Below are positions 1 through 7,437 of a stretch of DNA of 15,405 bases, piece by piece. Below the pieces are notes generated by a model. That model was not told where the DNA came from. It saw only the letters and a program-made list of their open reading frames with translations, and did no database searches. The stretch lies in assembly GCA_001820675.1 (NCBI GenBank), contig MHQO01000077.1, positions 3,822-19,226 on the forward strand, read 5' to 3'. The translations under genes were made by a program, and so were the position numbers. Each line of letters opens with the position of its first letter. Positions within the stretch are counted from its first letter, which is position 1. The DNA comes from Candidatus Sungbacteria bacterium RIFCSPLOWO2_01_FULL_47_10. Its GTDB lineage: Bacteria; Patescibacteriota; Minisyncoccia; Sungbacterales; GWA2-42-14.

Positions 1-163
1 TGAGGATGCCGCGGTTGAAAGGTTTTGCGCCGACTGACATAAAACCGCAGCCACGACCGACCCCCCATCAAGCCGCGCTCTGGAAAAACCCCAAGAAAGC
101 CTTACCATGCTCGCATAAGCCAAGTTCAAGTCCGAGACACACTGCAGATTGATTCGGGCCCGG
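1..163. other. Left edge, no gene recognised
   Basis: No convincing coding region or RNA gene was seen here. One forward frame is open from the edge to a TGA at 150-152, but its translation is rich in Pro, Lys and Ser, lacks hydrophobic core patterning and matches no family I know. The stretch lies downstream of the 3' end of the minus-strand gene ending at 181. Confidence 0.4.
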
Positions 164-190
164 AAGCAAAAAAGCCGTTGTTAAACGGCC
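164..190 (-). terminator. Intrinsic terminator overlapping the stop codon of the HEXXH protein gene
   Basis: On the minus strand a 6-bp stem (arms 184-189 and 174-179, GCCGTT/AACGGC) encloses a 4-nt loop and is followed by six T (173-168). The TAA stop of the minus-strand gene (183-181) lies inside the hairpin loop, so a terminating ribosome would cover the terminator. The structure was read directly from the sequence; its function is inferred. Confidence 0.7.
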
Positions 191-972
191 TGTGATATAC
201 CGGCACGAATCAACGGTATAAGTTTTTCTATAGAGTGACTTTGATAAAAAATATGCAAAGCGGTGATTTCAATGACAAGCGCATCAAGCTCCTTGCGGCA
301 CGTCATCATCTGCATAACATGTTTTCGTTCTTTTCTCTGTTTGCAGGATTTTCTGATTTCCTCGATAAGAAGCGTGGCAACACACACAGCATTACTCAAG
401 AGGTCGGAGGGGTTACGCTCGGATAGGGATTTTGGATCAAATAGCTTTGGTTTAAAGTGTTGCTGTACGCGATGCCGCACCTCATGAGCCGCTAAAGCCG
501 CTATCATACATATTGGCGGGATGTGTTTCGTGGATTCTGCAAGTATGAATTCACCCCCCTTGTTTTTAAGCAGGAGGGTGCATTCACTTTTTTCTTTCTC
601 GAGCCGTTTGTGAAGTGCCGGAGCAAAAATGACGTAAGAATCTGTAGCGTTTTTAACGCGGGGGTGGATATACGCCGCCCGAACGCCTTTGGTGATCCGG
701 GACAGCCGATGTAAAATGCGAATTGGCGCGGAAGCTTGCGGAAAAAATGAAAAATCCAATTTTTCAATGAAGCTTTTTAGATCAAGAGCGGTTTTGATAT
801 CCTCACGCCGAACGCCTTTTGTTTTAAGCGACGCTTGAATTTCTGAAGCGGCGGGTGTTTGCAACATAAACCCCCTGGATATGTGTTGAACTGGCGATAC
901 GTTATCTTTATCCGATAACTTTTTAAAAGTCAACATAAAAAGAGCATACAAAACTTCCAGATTCCGACACAT
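181..972 (-). CDS. Putative zinc metallopeptidase with HEXXH motif (family not identified)
   Basis: This 263-residue protein carries HEVRH at residues 163-167, preceded by a small-residue helix (AALAA), which is the zinc-binding and catalytic arrangement of zincin metallopeptidases. A possible third ligand is E228 in the helix KELDALVIE about 60 residues later, as in gluzincins. There is no clear signal peptide or transmembrane segment, so it is probably cytoplasmic. The rest is Lys/Arg-rich and I do not recognise the family. The ATG at 972 has only a weak Shine-Dalgarno. An internal ATG at residue 36 (867) has AGGGGG just 3 nt upstream, too close to be ideal, so the true start is uncertain. 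The gene is divergent from the VTT-domain gene and ends in its own terminator. Peptidase activity is inferred from the motif only. Confidence 0.6.
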   Translation of the reverse strand: MCRNLEVLYALFMLTFKKLSDKDNVSPVQHISRGFMLQTPAASEIQASLKTKGVRREDIKTALDLKSFIEKLDFSFFPQASAPIRILHRLSRITKGVRAAYIHPRVKNATDSYVIFAPALHKRLEKEKSECTLLLKNKGGEFILAESTKHIPPICMIAALAAHEVRHRVQQHFKPKLFDPKSLSERNPSDLLSNAVCVATLLIEEIRKSCKQRKERKHVMQMMTCRKELDALVIEITALHIFYQSHSIEKLIPLIRAGISQAV

Positions 973-1077
973 ACCGACTTTTTAGAAAAAGGTCTCTATG
1001 AATTGATTCGATCTTTTATGCCCACGCGCGAACACCGCCGGAGGCATTTTCAATATTTTGGGATACCTGTCATGATG

Positions 1078-1083
1078 TATAAA
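1078..1083 (+). promoter_or_regulatory. Candidate -10 box (TATAAA) for the VTT-domain gene
   Basis: TATAAA lies 17 nt before the TTG start at 1101, and a poor -35-like TTGGGA at 1058-1063 sits only 14 nt upstream. The GGAGGG at 1092-1097 lies between this box and the TTG. The box is also embedded near an imperfect inverted repeat (1085-1092 with 1105-1112) that would place the Shine-Dalgarno in a loop. The call is weak. Confidence 0.3.
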
Positions 1084-1100
1084 AGGCAACCGGAGGGTTT

Positions 1101-1880
1101 TTGGCGGTTACCCCGCGGATTCGAAGAAAGGCGCATTCATATGAGGCGCCTGGTCCGGTTCAAAGATTAATTTATGTCATTTTGTATTCAATGCTCCAAA
1201 AGGTTCAATGTATAAAAAAACATCAGTTATTACTGTTTGTTCTCATCCTTCTTTTTGCGGGGATACTCTACTCCTATTTTAACCGGGGGTTGTTTTATTT
1301 TCTTTTCGACGGCAACAGCAAATATATTCTCTCATATATTCGGTCATTCGGCGTATTTTCTCATGTCGCATTCGTTCTCATTGTGGTGCTTGAGGTAGTT
1401 CTTGCGCCGATACCCCCTTTTGCGCTTTACATTATCGGCGGGATTCTTTTTGGAGGTTTTTACGGCGGCGCATTGGCGCTTGCGGGAAATACCATTGGCG
1501 CATATATTGATTTTATGATTGCAAGAAATCTTATGAAAAAAGGAATCGAGAAAAAAGTCGATATAAAATTGCGTAGGACATTTGAACGCTATTTTGAACG
1601 ATTCGGAACTGTGTCGATTTTTCTTTTACGGGTCAACCCGGTTACGTCATCGGATCTTGTAAGCTATCTTGCGGGGCTTACGAGTCTCCGACCCGTTCCT
1701 TTTCTGGTCGCAACGACTCTCGGCCTTGCGCCATTGGTTTTCTTTCAGACGCTTGTTGGCGACAACCTGTTCCAAAAAAATTCTTTTTTTGTCGGGATTA
1801 CTATTTTTTTCAGTATTTTTTATTTCATTCTTTTTCTTTATCTCATAACTCTTTCTCTTATAAAGAAAAAAGATTCTTAA
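1101..1880 (+). CDS. TVP38/TMEM64 family (VTT/DedA-type) membrane protein
   Basis: This is a 259-residue integral membrane protein of the VTT-domain superfamily, whose better-studied members act as lipid scramblases or flippases or affect membrane homeostasis. Hydrophobic spans lie near residues 42-60, 86-115, 116-140, 170-178, 198-220 and 228-254. The signature is visible: APIPPF (102-107), GGILFGGFYGG (113-123), then GAYIDFMIAR (133-142), and later FLLRVNPVTSSDLVSYLAGL (174-193) with R177 and P180. The TTG at 1101 is preceded by GGAGGG (1092-1097), the best ribosome binding site nearby. However, residues 1-30 look unlike a protein N-terminus, and an ATG at 1191 (residue 31) would give a more normal length, so the start is open. 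It is flanked by a divergent peptidase-like gene and a 310-bp gap, so it is probably transcribed alone. Confidence 0.8.
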   Translation: MAVTPRIRRKAHSYEAPGPVQRLIYVILYSMLQKVQCIKKHQLLLFVLILLFAGILYSYFNRGLFYFLFDGNSKYILSYIRSFGVFSHVAFVLIVVLEVVLAPIPPFALYIIGGILFGGFYGGALALAGNTIGAYIDFMIARNLMKKGIEKKVDIKLRRTFERYFERFGTVSIFLLRVNPVTSSDLVSYLAGLTSLRPVPFLVATTLGLAPLVFFQTLVGDNLFQKNSFFVGITIFFSIFYFILFLYLITLSLIKKKDS

Positions 1881-2190
1881 TGCGCGCCCGAATACAGTAA
1901 ACCAATCGCGAATACATCACGAGTCGTACACAAAAGTTAAATCGATGTGTGATTCAAACGAAAATGCGGCAACCATGAAGTTGGGTCATGCCACGTCCAT
2001 TATGAACCCGTTTCTTCTACAAATCACCATTGTTGTGTGGTCTATACTGAATGCGGCAGGGTTGAGGACTTTGCATTATGTAATTTTAAAAAATCAGCAC
2101 GGCATGCGCTAAACCATACACCGGCCTTTTCAAAAATCAACCACCACTCATCCGAGTTGTCCGTGGTTTGCAGGCGGTGCGAACGAAAAA
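1881..2190. other. 310-bp intergenic region, no gene seen
   Basis: No open frame of interest and no RNA gene was recognised. TATACT at 2043-2048 resembles a -10 box but has no matching -35. A weak stem-loop (AACCAC at 2139-2144 with GTGGTT at 2163-2168, with an inner CTC/GAG pair) lies just before the metal-transporter operon. It could be a leader structure or operator, but no known Zur, MntR or DtxR site is recognisable. Confidence 0.4.
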
Positions 2191-3147
2191 ATGAAAAACA
2201 TCATCATCAATAAAAAACTGCTTTTTATTCTGCTTGCGGCATGTCTTATAAGTGTTATTATTTTTTTGTTTCAGGATAGGCCGAGCAAAGAACACGCAAC
2301 GGTGCTATCCGGCGGGACGAATCTGAAAGTCGTAACCACTTTTTTCCCGCTCTTTGATTTTGCGAGAAATATCGCCAAAGACAGGGCCGAACTTGTCATG
2401 CTTTTTTCACAAACGCCGGAAGTATCGTCTTTTTCCCCATCAGATATTCAAAAGATCAATAACGCAGACCTTCTCATTAAAAATGGGGCGGGACTTGAAC
2501 CCGCATTGGACGATTTAATCGGATCAAGCGATAATAAGGATATCGTCGTGGTTGATACAAGCACGGGTATTGCAACCCTTCCTTCCGGCGAAGGCACAGG
2601 ACGCGAGGGGCGCGGGAACGAAGAAGACGAACACGGGGACATTAATCCTCACATCTGGCTTGACCCGAATAACGCTATTATTCAGGTTGGGAATATCCGC
2701 GACGCATTTATCACCCGCGACCCTCAAAACGCCGATGTGTATCGTATAAACGCAGACCGATATATTGACGAGCTCCGTGTGCTTGACCAAGAGATTCGAG
2801 AAACGACAAACTCTTTTTCCGCAAAGGATTTTATTGCGTTCCACTCCGCATTCAAATACTTTGCGGAACGATACGGCATAAGACAAGTCGCGGCTATTGA
2901 AGAATTTCCCGGCAAAGAGCCGTCTCCGAAGTATCTATCCGAAATGATAAAGCTCATTCGGAAACTTGGTATCACCGCGATTTTTTCAGAGCCGCAATTC
3001 TCACCAAAAATCGTTGAGGTGATTGCGCGGGACTTGCATCTTACGGTGTACGAGCTTAATCCCGTAGAAACGGGCGATCGTGTAAAAGATTCTTACATCT
3101 CCATTATGCGGAAAAATTTGGAAATCCTAAAAGATGCTTTGCAATGA
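2191..3147 (+). CDS. znuA: Zinc/manganese ABC transporter substrate-binding lipoprotein (ZnuA/TroA-like, cluster A-I)
   Basis: This 318-residue protein captures Zn(II) or Mn(II) outside the membrane for the importer encoded downstream. A hydrophobic N-terminal segment (residues 10-27) contains LAAC with C18, a plausible lipobox. Hallmarks are NPHIWLDP (152-159), the AFHSAF...YFAERYGI block (217-230, ligand H218), and IFSEPQFSPK (264-273, acidic ligand E267). The first metal His, usually in a PH-S-F/Y context, is absent: the aligned stretch reads PEVSSFSPSD (76-85). The metal loop (about 133-149) is acidic and Gly/Arg-rich with only one His, and its DNA contains a GC-rich segment shared with pheS. 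No strong Shine-Dalgarno precedes the ATG. The stop overlaps the next start (ATGA). The metal cannot be assigned from sequence, so the symbol is by family. Confidence 0.87.
   Translation: MKNIIINKKLLFILLAACLISVIIFLFQDRPSKEHATVLSGGTNLKVVTTFFPLFDFARNIAKDRAELVMLFSQTPEVSSFSPSDIQKINNADLLIKNGAGLEPALDDLIGSSDNKDIVVVDTSTGIATLPSGEGTGREGRGNEEDEHGDINPHIWLDPNNAIIQVGNIRDAFITRDPQNADVYRINADRYIDELRVLDQEIRETTNSFSAKDFIAFHSAFKYFAERYGIRQVAAIEEFPGKEPSPKYLSEMIKLIRKLGITAIFSEPQFSPKIVEVIARDLHLTVYELNPVETGDRVKDSYISIMRKNLEILKDALQ
2586..2618 (+). repeat. GC-rich segment in znuA related to a segment in pheS
   Basis: Inside the metal-loop codons, AAGGC (2591-2595) is followed after 8 nt by the 12-mer CGAGGGGCGCGG (2604-2615). 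The reverse complement of pheS 10921-10939 carries the same two blocks, in the same order, separated by 2 nt. Here it encodes part of SGEGTGREGRG. It may be a degraded copy of a mobile palindromic element; chance similarity of GC-rich DNA is the alternative. Confidence 0.4.
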
Positions 3148-3902
3148 CGGTTTTATCGGTAAAAAATTTGAACGTAACGCTTCACGACCATCATATATTG
3201 AATGATATTACTTTCGACGTGAACGAGGGAGAAATTGCGGCGGTTATCGGGCCGAACGGCTCCGGTAAAACAACGCTCCTGAAATCGATTCTCGGGCTTG
3301 TGCCGTATGAGGGAACTGTTTCGGTTCTCGGCGTATCTCCTTCCGCAATTCAAAGCATAGGCAAAAAAATAGGATATGTTCCCCAACGCCTTGAATTTGA
3401 TCGCACGATGCCCGTTACGGTCGAGGAACTTTTTTCGATTCATTCGTTCGAGCCGAACCCCGGGCATATTCGAAAGGCGCTTTCGCTTGCGCACGCGGAG
3501 CATCTTTTATCAAAGCGTCTTGGCATTCTGTCGGGAGGAGAATTCCAGCGCGTGCTTTTGGCGTTGGCGCTTCTTGGCGGGCCGAGGATGCTTTTTCTTG
3601 ATGAACCGGTCGCAAGCATTGATATCGAAGGATCGGGAGAAATTTATTCTTTGCTGAAAGAACTGCAAAAGAATGAAAAAATCACTATTCTCCTGGTTTC
3701 GCATGATGTGGATATTGTATACACGTATGCGACCACCGTTCTTTGCGTCAATCACCGGCTCGTGTGCAGCGGCGCTCCCCATGAAACATTAACGCCCGAT
3801 ACGCTGAAAATGCTTTACGGCGGCCATCACGCGCTGTATGCGCACAAAGAAAAAAGTCGCGAACATTCTCACGGAGAGAAACACCGCCATCATGATTCAT
3901 AA
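3144..3902 (+). CDS. znuC: Zinc/manganese ABC transporter ATP-binding protein with His-rich tail
   Basis: This 252-residue ATPase powers the importer formed with the ABC-3 permease and the ZnuA-like lipoprotein. Visible motifs are Walker A GPNGSGKT (36-43), Q-loop Q81 (GYVPQ), signature LSGGEFQR (129-136), Walker B MLFLDEP (149-155) and switch H187 (VSHD). The last 25 residues form a hydrophilic tail with eight His (H228, H229, H233, H241, H243, H247, H249, H250), which may bind metal and modulate activity; this is inference. The ATG overlaps the znuA stop as ATGA, indicating translational coupling. The permease gene starts 38 bp downstream. The binding protein and ABC-3 permease on either side make the metal-import role secure. 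Confidence 0.88.
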   Translation: MTVLSVKNLNVTLHDHHILNDITFDVNEGEIAAVIGPNGSGKTTLLKSILGLVPYEGTVSVLGVSPSAIQSIGKKIGYVPQRLEFDRTMPVTVEELFSIHSFEPNPGHIRKALSLAHAEHLLSKRLGILSGGEFQRVLLALALLGGPRMLFLDEPVASIDIEGSGEIYSLLKELQKNEKITILLVSHDVDIVYTYATTVLCVNHRLVCSGAPHETLTPDTLKMLYGGHHALYAHKEKSREHSHGEKHRHHDS

Positions 3903-3940
3903 CGAACCCGCGGAACCGCTTACCGTGAGTTTGCAAAACC

Positions 3941-4744
3941 ATGTTTGAATTTCTTGAATTACAATTTATGCAAAGAGCGCTTATTGCGGGAGTGTTTATC
4001 GGATCGACCCTTTCGCTTCTCGGGGTATTTGTCGTTTTACGAAAATCCGCTTTTTTCGGGGATGCGGTCGCGCATTTCGCATTTGCCGGAATTGCCGTAG
4101 GATTCCTTCTTGCGGTTCATCCGATTGCGGCCGCGGTCGCGGTTTCACTCGCGTTGGCGCTCGGCATGGGATACGTCCAAAATAAAGCCCCCGCTCAATC
4201 GCTTGACACTATCATCGGGATTTTCTTTTCGGGTGCCGCCGCCCTCGGCATTTTCATTATCGGACTTCTTCATGGATACCGGGTCGATTTATTTCAATAT
4301 CTGTTCGGCGATATCATCGCGATATCATCATCCGATATCGCAGCCGCCGCAATCATTACCGTCGTGGTTGCAGGAATTCTTGCATTTTTGTGGAAGCCCT
4401 TGTTCAAAGTGACGTTTAACCGTGAGATCGCGTTTATTTCCGGAGTGCGCGTATCCATGGTTGATTATATGTTTCTCGGGCTCCTTGCGGTTGTTACGGC
4501 AATGAGTATCAAGGTGGTTGGCATTATTCTTGTACCGGCCCTCCTCGTTATTCCGGCGGCATCGGCAAAAAATATCAGCCGGAGTTTCCGGCAGATGATT
4601 TTTTATTCCCTGTTTTTCGGCGTCGCGAGCGTTGTTGGAGGGCTCATCGGTTCCTTTTATTTGAATACCGCTTCGGGCGCTACTATTGTTCTCATGAGTA
4701 TTGTCTTCTTTGCCGCGACGCTTATCGCGCCCCATTCCGAGTAA
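3941..4744 (+). CDS. znuB: Zinc/manganese ABC transporter permease (ABC-3 family)
   Basis: This 267-residue polytopic membrane protein forms the channel of the metal importer. The N-terminal block (residues 10-45) with LGVFVVLRKSAFFGDAVAHF is the ABC-3 family hallmark, including the F-x-G-D-A-V-A-H segment. Later hallmarks are LDTIIGIFFSGAAALGI (88-104), LFQYLFGDI (116-124) and KVVGIILVPALLVIPAASA (191-209). About seven to eight hydrophobic spans are evident. It is preceded by a 38-bp gap without a clear Shine-Dalgarno. It closes the three-gene importer, and the exporter ATPase starts only 29 bp later, so both cassettes may share a transcript. A short palindrome (ATGATC/GATCAT, 4746-4758) lies in that gap. 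Confidence 0.88.
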   Translation: MFEFLELQFMQRALIAGVFIGSTLSLLGVFVVLRKSAFFGDAVAHFAFAGIAVGFLLAVHPIAAAVAVSLALALGMGYVQNKAPAQSLDTIIGIFFSGAAALGIFIIGLLHGYRVDLFQYLFGDIIAISSSDIAAAAIITVVVAGILAFLWKPLFKVTFNREIAFISGVRVSMVDYMFLGLLAVVTAMSIKVVGIILVPALLVIPAASAKNISRSFRQMIFYSLFFGVASVVGGLIGSFYLNTASGATIVLMSIVFFAATLIAPHSE

Positions 4745-4773
4745 TATGATCGGATCATTTGTTTTAATGGATT

Positions 4774-5505
4774 ATGCCTAACGCCATGTTGTCAATAAAA
4801 AATCTCACAAAAAAATTCGGCGATGCGGTTGCTGTCGAAAACCTTTCGATTGATGTTTCTCCGGGAGAAATATACGCGCTTATCGGGCCGAACGGGTCCG
4901 GAAAAACGACAACAATTAAATTAGCCGCGGGTTTGTATTACCCGACAGCCGGGGATATTTTTATAGAAAACGCGAGCATTACGCGCGATCCGGAAAAAGC
5001 AAAGCGCGCGATCGGCTACATTCCGGATGAACCGTTTTTCTATGACCGCATGACCGGCCGGGAATTTTTGCATTTGGTCGGCGTTCTTTTCGGGGTTTCG
5101 GAGGCAGATCGGAATGAAAAAATTCCGCACCTGCTTGAAATTTTCGGATTGTCCGGAATTATCGACGGTTTTGTTGAAAATTATTCGCGCGGAAACAAAC
5201 AGAAGGTGAGCATTCTTGCCGCATTCCTTCATGACCCGAAACTGCTTCTCGTCGATGAGCCGATTGTGGGACTCGATCCGGAGAGCGCTGTGAGGGCAAG
5301 ACAGCTTTTTTCCGATTTTGCAAAAGAAGGAGGAACGGTTTTTGTCTGCACCCACACCTTGGGTTTTGTTGAAGATATCGTATCGCGGGTTGGAATGTTG
5401 AAAACGGGAAAACTGATAAAAGAAGGAACGATTGAGGAACTGCGCCAAACCGCGGGGAAGCCGGGAGCGGGGTTGGAGGAACTGTATCTGCATTTTACGA
5501 AATAA
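4774..5505 (+). CDS. ABC-2-type exporter ATP-binding protein
   Basis: This 243-residue ATPase presumably pairs with the 558-residue permease downstream to export an unknown substrate. Motifs are Walker A GPNGSGKT (38-45), signature YSRGNKQK (137-144, replacing LSGGQ), Walker B LLLVDEP (157-163), D-loop GLDP (166-169) and switch H194. The Q-loop position reads GYIPDEP (81-87), with Asp in place of the usual Gln. That substitution and the YSRGNKQ signature are typical of the CcmA/EcsA-like branch that partners ABC-2 permeases. Two start codons are possible (4774 and 4786), neither with a strong Shine-Dalgarno. The substrate cannot be inferred. Confidence 0.83.
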   Translation: MPNAMLSIKNLTKKFGDAVAVENLSIDVSPGEIYALIGPNGSGKTTTIKLAAGLYYPTAGDIFIENASITRDPEKAKRAIGYIPDEPFFYDRMTGREFLHLVGVLFGVSEADRNEKIPHLLEIFGLSGIIDGFVENYSRGNKQKVSILAAFLHDPKLLLVDEPIVGLDPESAVRARQLFSDFAKEGGTVFVCTHTLGFVEDIVSRVGMLKTGKLIKEGTIEELRQTAGKPGAGLEELYLHFTK

Positions 5506-5515
5506 CGAGTCTATG

Positions 5516-5615
5516 TGTCATCCCTGCGAAAGCGGGGATCCAGACTCATATTTTAGTCTGGATGCCAGTTTTCACTGGCGCGGCGTCTGGATTCCGGCTT
5601 AAAGCCGGAATGACA
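5516..5615. repeat. 100-bp palindromic repeat element (REP/MITE-like)
   Basis: The element begins with TGTCATCCCTGC and ends with GCCGGAATGACA, so its ends are imperfect inverted copies of about 30 bp. It folds into at least four hairpins: CCCTGC/GCGGGG around 5522-5538, CCAGACT/AGTCTGG around 5540-5562, GCCAGT/ACTGGC around 5564-5579, and TTCCGGCTT/AAGCCGGAA around 5592-5610. The TGTCATTCC...GGAATGACA signature is a widespread type of bacterial dispersed palindromic repeat. It fills the gap between the exporter ATPase and permease genes and may act as an attenuator or mRNA-stability element. Confidence 0.75.
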
Positions 5616-5635
5616 TAAATAAGTTCGCTAATGAG

Positions 5636-7312
5636 ATGAATATCATTTTTTATATTCTTTCCCAAAAACTCTCACGCGTCGGCAAAATTTTGCGTGGGAA
5701 AAAACTCGCCCCCAAAATCGTCTTTGCCGCTTTTGTTCTGATTTTTTTTCTGATCGGCATTGCCGAATTTTTCGGTTTTTTGAGAGCGTTCCGATTCCTT
5801 TCGGGGCAGGAGTTTTTCGGCCCGCCGCTTACCCTGTTTGTGCTTGAGCAGTTTCTTTTGTTTGTTTTTGTCCTGTTCATTTTGAGCGCGTCAATATCGG
5901 GTTTTTTCATATATTTCCGGTCGTCCGATATTCCATTGTTGCTTTCAGCGCCGGTTGGGGCACGCACTATTTTTTCCCTGAAGTTTGCCGAAATGACGGC
6001 AATTTCAAGCTGGCCGCTTATTCTCCTCGGAATCCCGCTCGTTCTTGCGATTGGAATGGGAACGAAAGCAGGCGTTCCATTTTTTATTTTTGCGTTTTTT
6101 GCGCTGGCGGCTTTTTTATTTTTTTCCTCGGCGCTTGCATCACTCGTTATTTTTTTTGCGGGCTATTTTTTTAAATGTGTGCCGAAGTTTCTTTCCGTAT
6201 GCGCATCGGCCGCAGTTCTTCTTGGGGGAGGATACGGGCTCGTGCAGGTGATGGTTCCGAGGAGCGCGACGCTTTCAGCGATCTTTGAAGCTGCAAATCT
6301 GGAATCAAGCGTCGCTACGACCGTATTTATCGAACACATGTTTTTTTGGTGGCCGAGCCACTGGGTGGCACTTCTGATTTTTTCCGCTTCTTTCGACATG
6401 GAACGCGCCTTTTTCATTCTTTCCGGCCTTATCGTGTTTGCGGCTGTTTTTTCGATGCTTGCTTTTTTTGTCGGAAGTGCCGCATATCCGTTTCTTCTTT
6501 TGATCTTGCGAGAATCGATATTCTATGCGCGGGGCCGCATGCGGGGCTCAAGGGATGACACGAGAACCCGCGCCGGCGTGCGCTCTTTCCCGAAAATTTT
6601 TTTCCACCCCGCCGGCGCAATTGTCGAAAAGGATATTTTGCTCTTTATCCGGAATTATCAGGAACTTGCGAAATCCGGATTCATTTTATTCCTCCTTTTT
6701 ATATATTTAGCCGCAATCGCAAGCACAGGTGATCGGATCGGAAGATTTGTGGAAGCCGAGGGGGTTGTGCTCGCGCTTCATCTTATCGCCATTTCATATT
6801 TTGTCACGACACTGTCGCTCCAGTTCGTGTTTCCGTCGGTCAGTCTCGAAGGGCGCGGCTCATGGATCGTGTGGTCAAGTCCGGTGAACCGAAAATACGT
6901 TTATATCGCAAAATATTTTTTTTGGAGCGCTCTGCTTTTTTTTGTCATGGAGGCGTCAATGCTCTTCACGGCGCCGTTTGTGGGTCTCTCCGGATTTGCT
7001 GCGGGTGTTGCAAGCGTGTTTTTGCTCCTGCTTGTCCTGATCATTGTTTCGGTTTCTCTTGCATTCGGAACCTTGTTTCCTGATTTCCATGAATCAAATG
7101 TCGATCGGCTTGCGACATCCGCAGGCGGCCTCATGACGACGTTTACGTCTCTTGCGCTCGGCCTATTCATGGGGATTATGTTTTTTTTGGTTGCTGGCGG
7201 GTCGGGTAACGGCGCGCCGTGGTTTTTGTTCAGCGCGGTAACTGCCATTGTCCTGATCGCATCTTCTCTTTACGCAGGAATGAAAAGGATCCAACAACTG
7301 GAAGTTGTGTAA
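5636..7312 (+). CDS. Putative ABC-2-type exporter permease
   Basis: This 558-residue membrane protein has roughly twelve hydrophobic spans in two halves. Recognisable family elements are SDIPLLLSAPV (97-107), the EKDILLFIRN block (331-340) after a basic hydrophilic linker (298-320), SLEGRGSWIVWSSPVNRKY (403-421), and FPDFHESNVDRLATSAGGL (481-499). These match the large putative ABC exporter permeases (ABC_tran_2-like) that pair with CcmA-type ATPases. The upstream ATPase gene supports this, although a 100-bp palindromic repeat separates the two. The ATG at 5636 has no clear Shine-Dalgarno. The substrate is unknown. A small hairpin (7312-7335) begins at the stop codon. Confidence 0.78.
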   Translation: MNIIFYILSQKLSRVGKILRGKKLAPKIVFAAFVLIFFLIGIAEFFGFLRAFRFLSGQEFFGPPLTLFVLEQFLLFVFVLFILSASISGFFIYFRSSDIPLLLSAPVGARTIFSLKFAEMTAISSWPLILLGIPLVLAIGMGTKAGVPFFIFAFFALAAFLFFSSALASLVIFFAGYFFKCVPKFLSVCASAAVLLGGGYGLVQVMVPRSATLSAIFEAANLESSVATTVFIEHMFFWWPSHWVALLIFSASFDMERAFFILSGLIVFAAVFSMLAFFVGSAAYPFLLLILRESIFYARGRMRGSRDDTRTRAGVRSFPKIFFHPAGAIVEKDILLFIRNYQELAKSGFILFLLFIYLAAIASTGDRIGRFVEAEGVVLALHLIAISYFVTTLSLQFVFPSVSLEGRGSWIVWSSPVNRKYVYIAKYFFWSALLFFVMEASMLFTAPFVGLSGFAAGVASVFLLLLVLIIVSVSLAFGTLFPDFHESNVDRLATSAGGLMTTFTSLALGLFMGIMFFLVAGGSGNGAPWFLFSAVTAIVLIASSLYAGMKRIQQLEVV

Positions 7313-7335
7313 TGGAGATTATCATTATTCTCCAT
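7312..7335 (+). terminator. Hairpin at the stop codon of the exporter permease gene
   Basis: ATGGAGA (7312-7318) and TCTCCAT (7329-7335) form a perfect 7-bp stem with a 10-nt loop starting at the last base of the stop codon. No T-run follows, so it is a poor intrinsic terminator and may instead protect the 3' end of the mRNA. Confidence 0.35.
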
Positions 7336-7376
7336 CCGCATATTTCCCGATGCACAATCATCGCAACACTCTGTCT

Positions 7377-7402
7377 GTTACAGTGTATTAATATACTGTA
7401 AC
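7377..7402. repeat. 26-bp near-perfect palindrome, operator-like
   Basis: GTTACAGT (7377-7384) and ACTGTAAC (7395-7402) are perfect inverted arms, and the AT-rich centre is also symmetric apart from one G/T pair (12 of 13 positions pair). No T-run follows, so an operator or cruciform is more likely than a terminator. No regulator gene is nearby. Confidence 0.5.
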
Positions 7403-7437
7403 ACGAACTTGCGGTATCTGATGGGGCTACTGCCAGA

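Noticed and set aside
3..152. Frame open from the left edge to a TGA, possible end of an upstream gene
   Set aside because: The translation is Pro/Lys/Ser-rich without hydrophobic patterning and matches no family I recognise.
3144..3147. Possible alternative genetic code (TGA read as Gly or Trp)
   Set aside because: TGA ends znuA at the expected length with a coupled ATGA overlap and also ends pheS at the family length, so it is a true stop.
4328..4735. Antisense open frame (135 codons) within the ABC-3 permease gene
   Set aside because: It is a shadow of a well-supported membrane protein; its polar, Asn/Lys/Glu-rich translation is the usual complement of hydrophobic codons.
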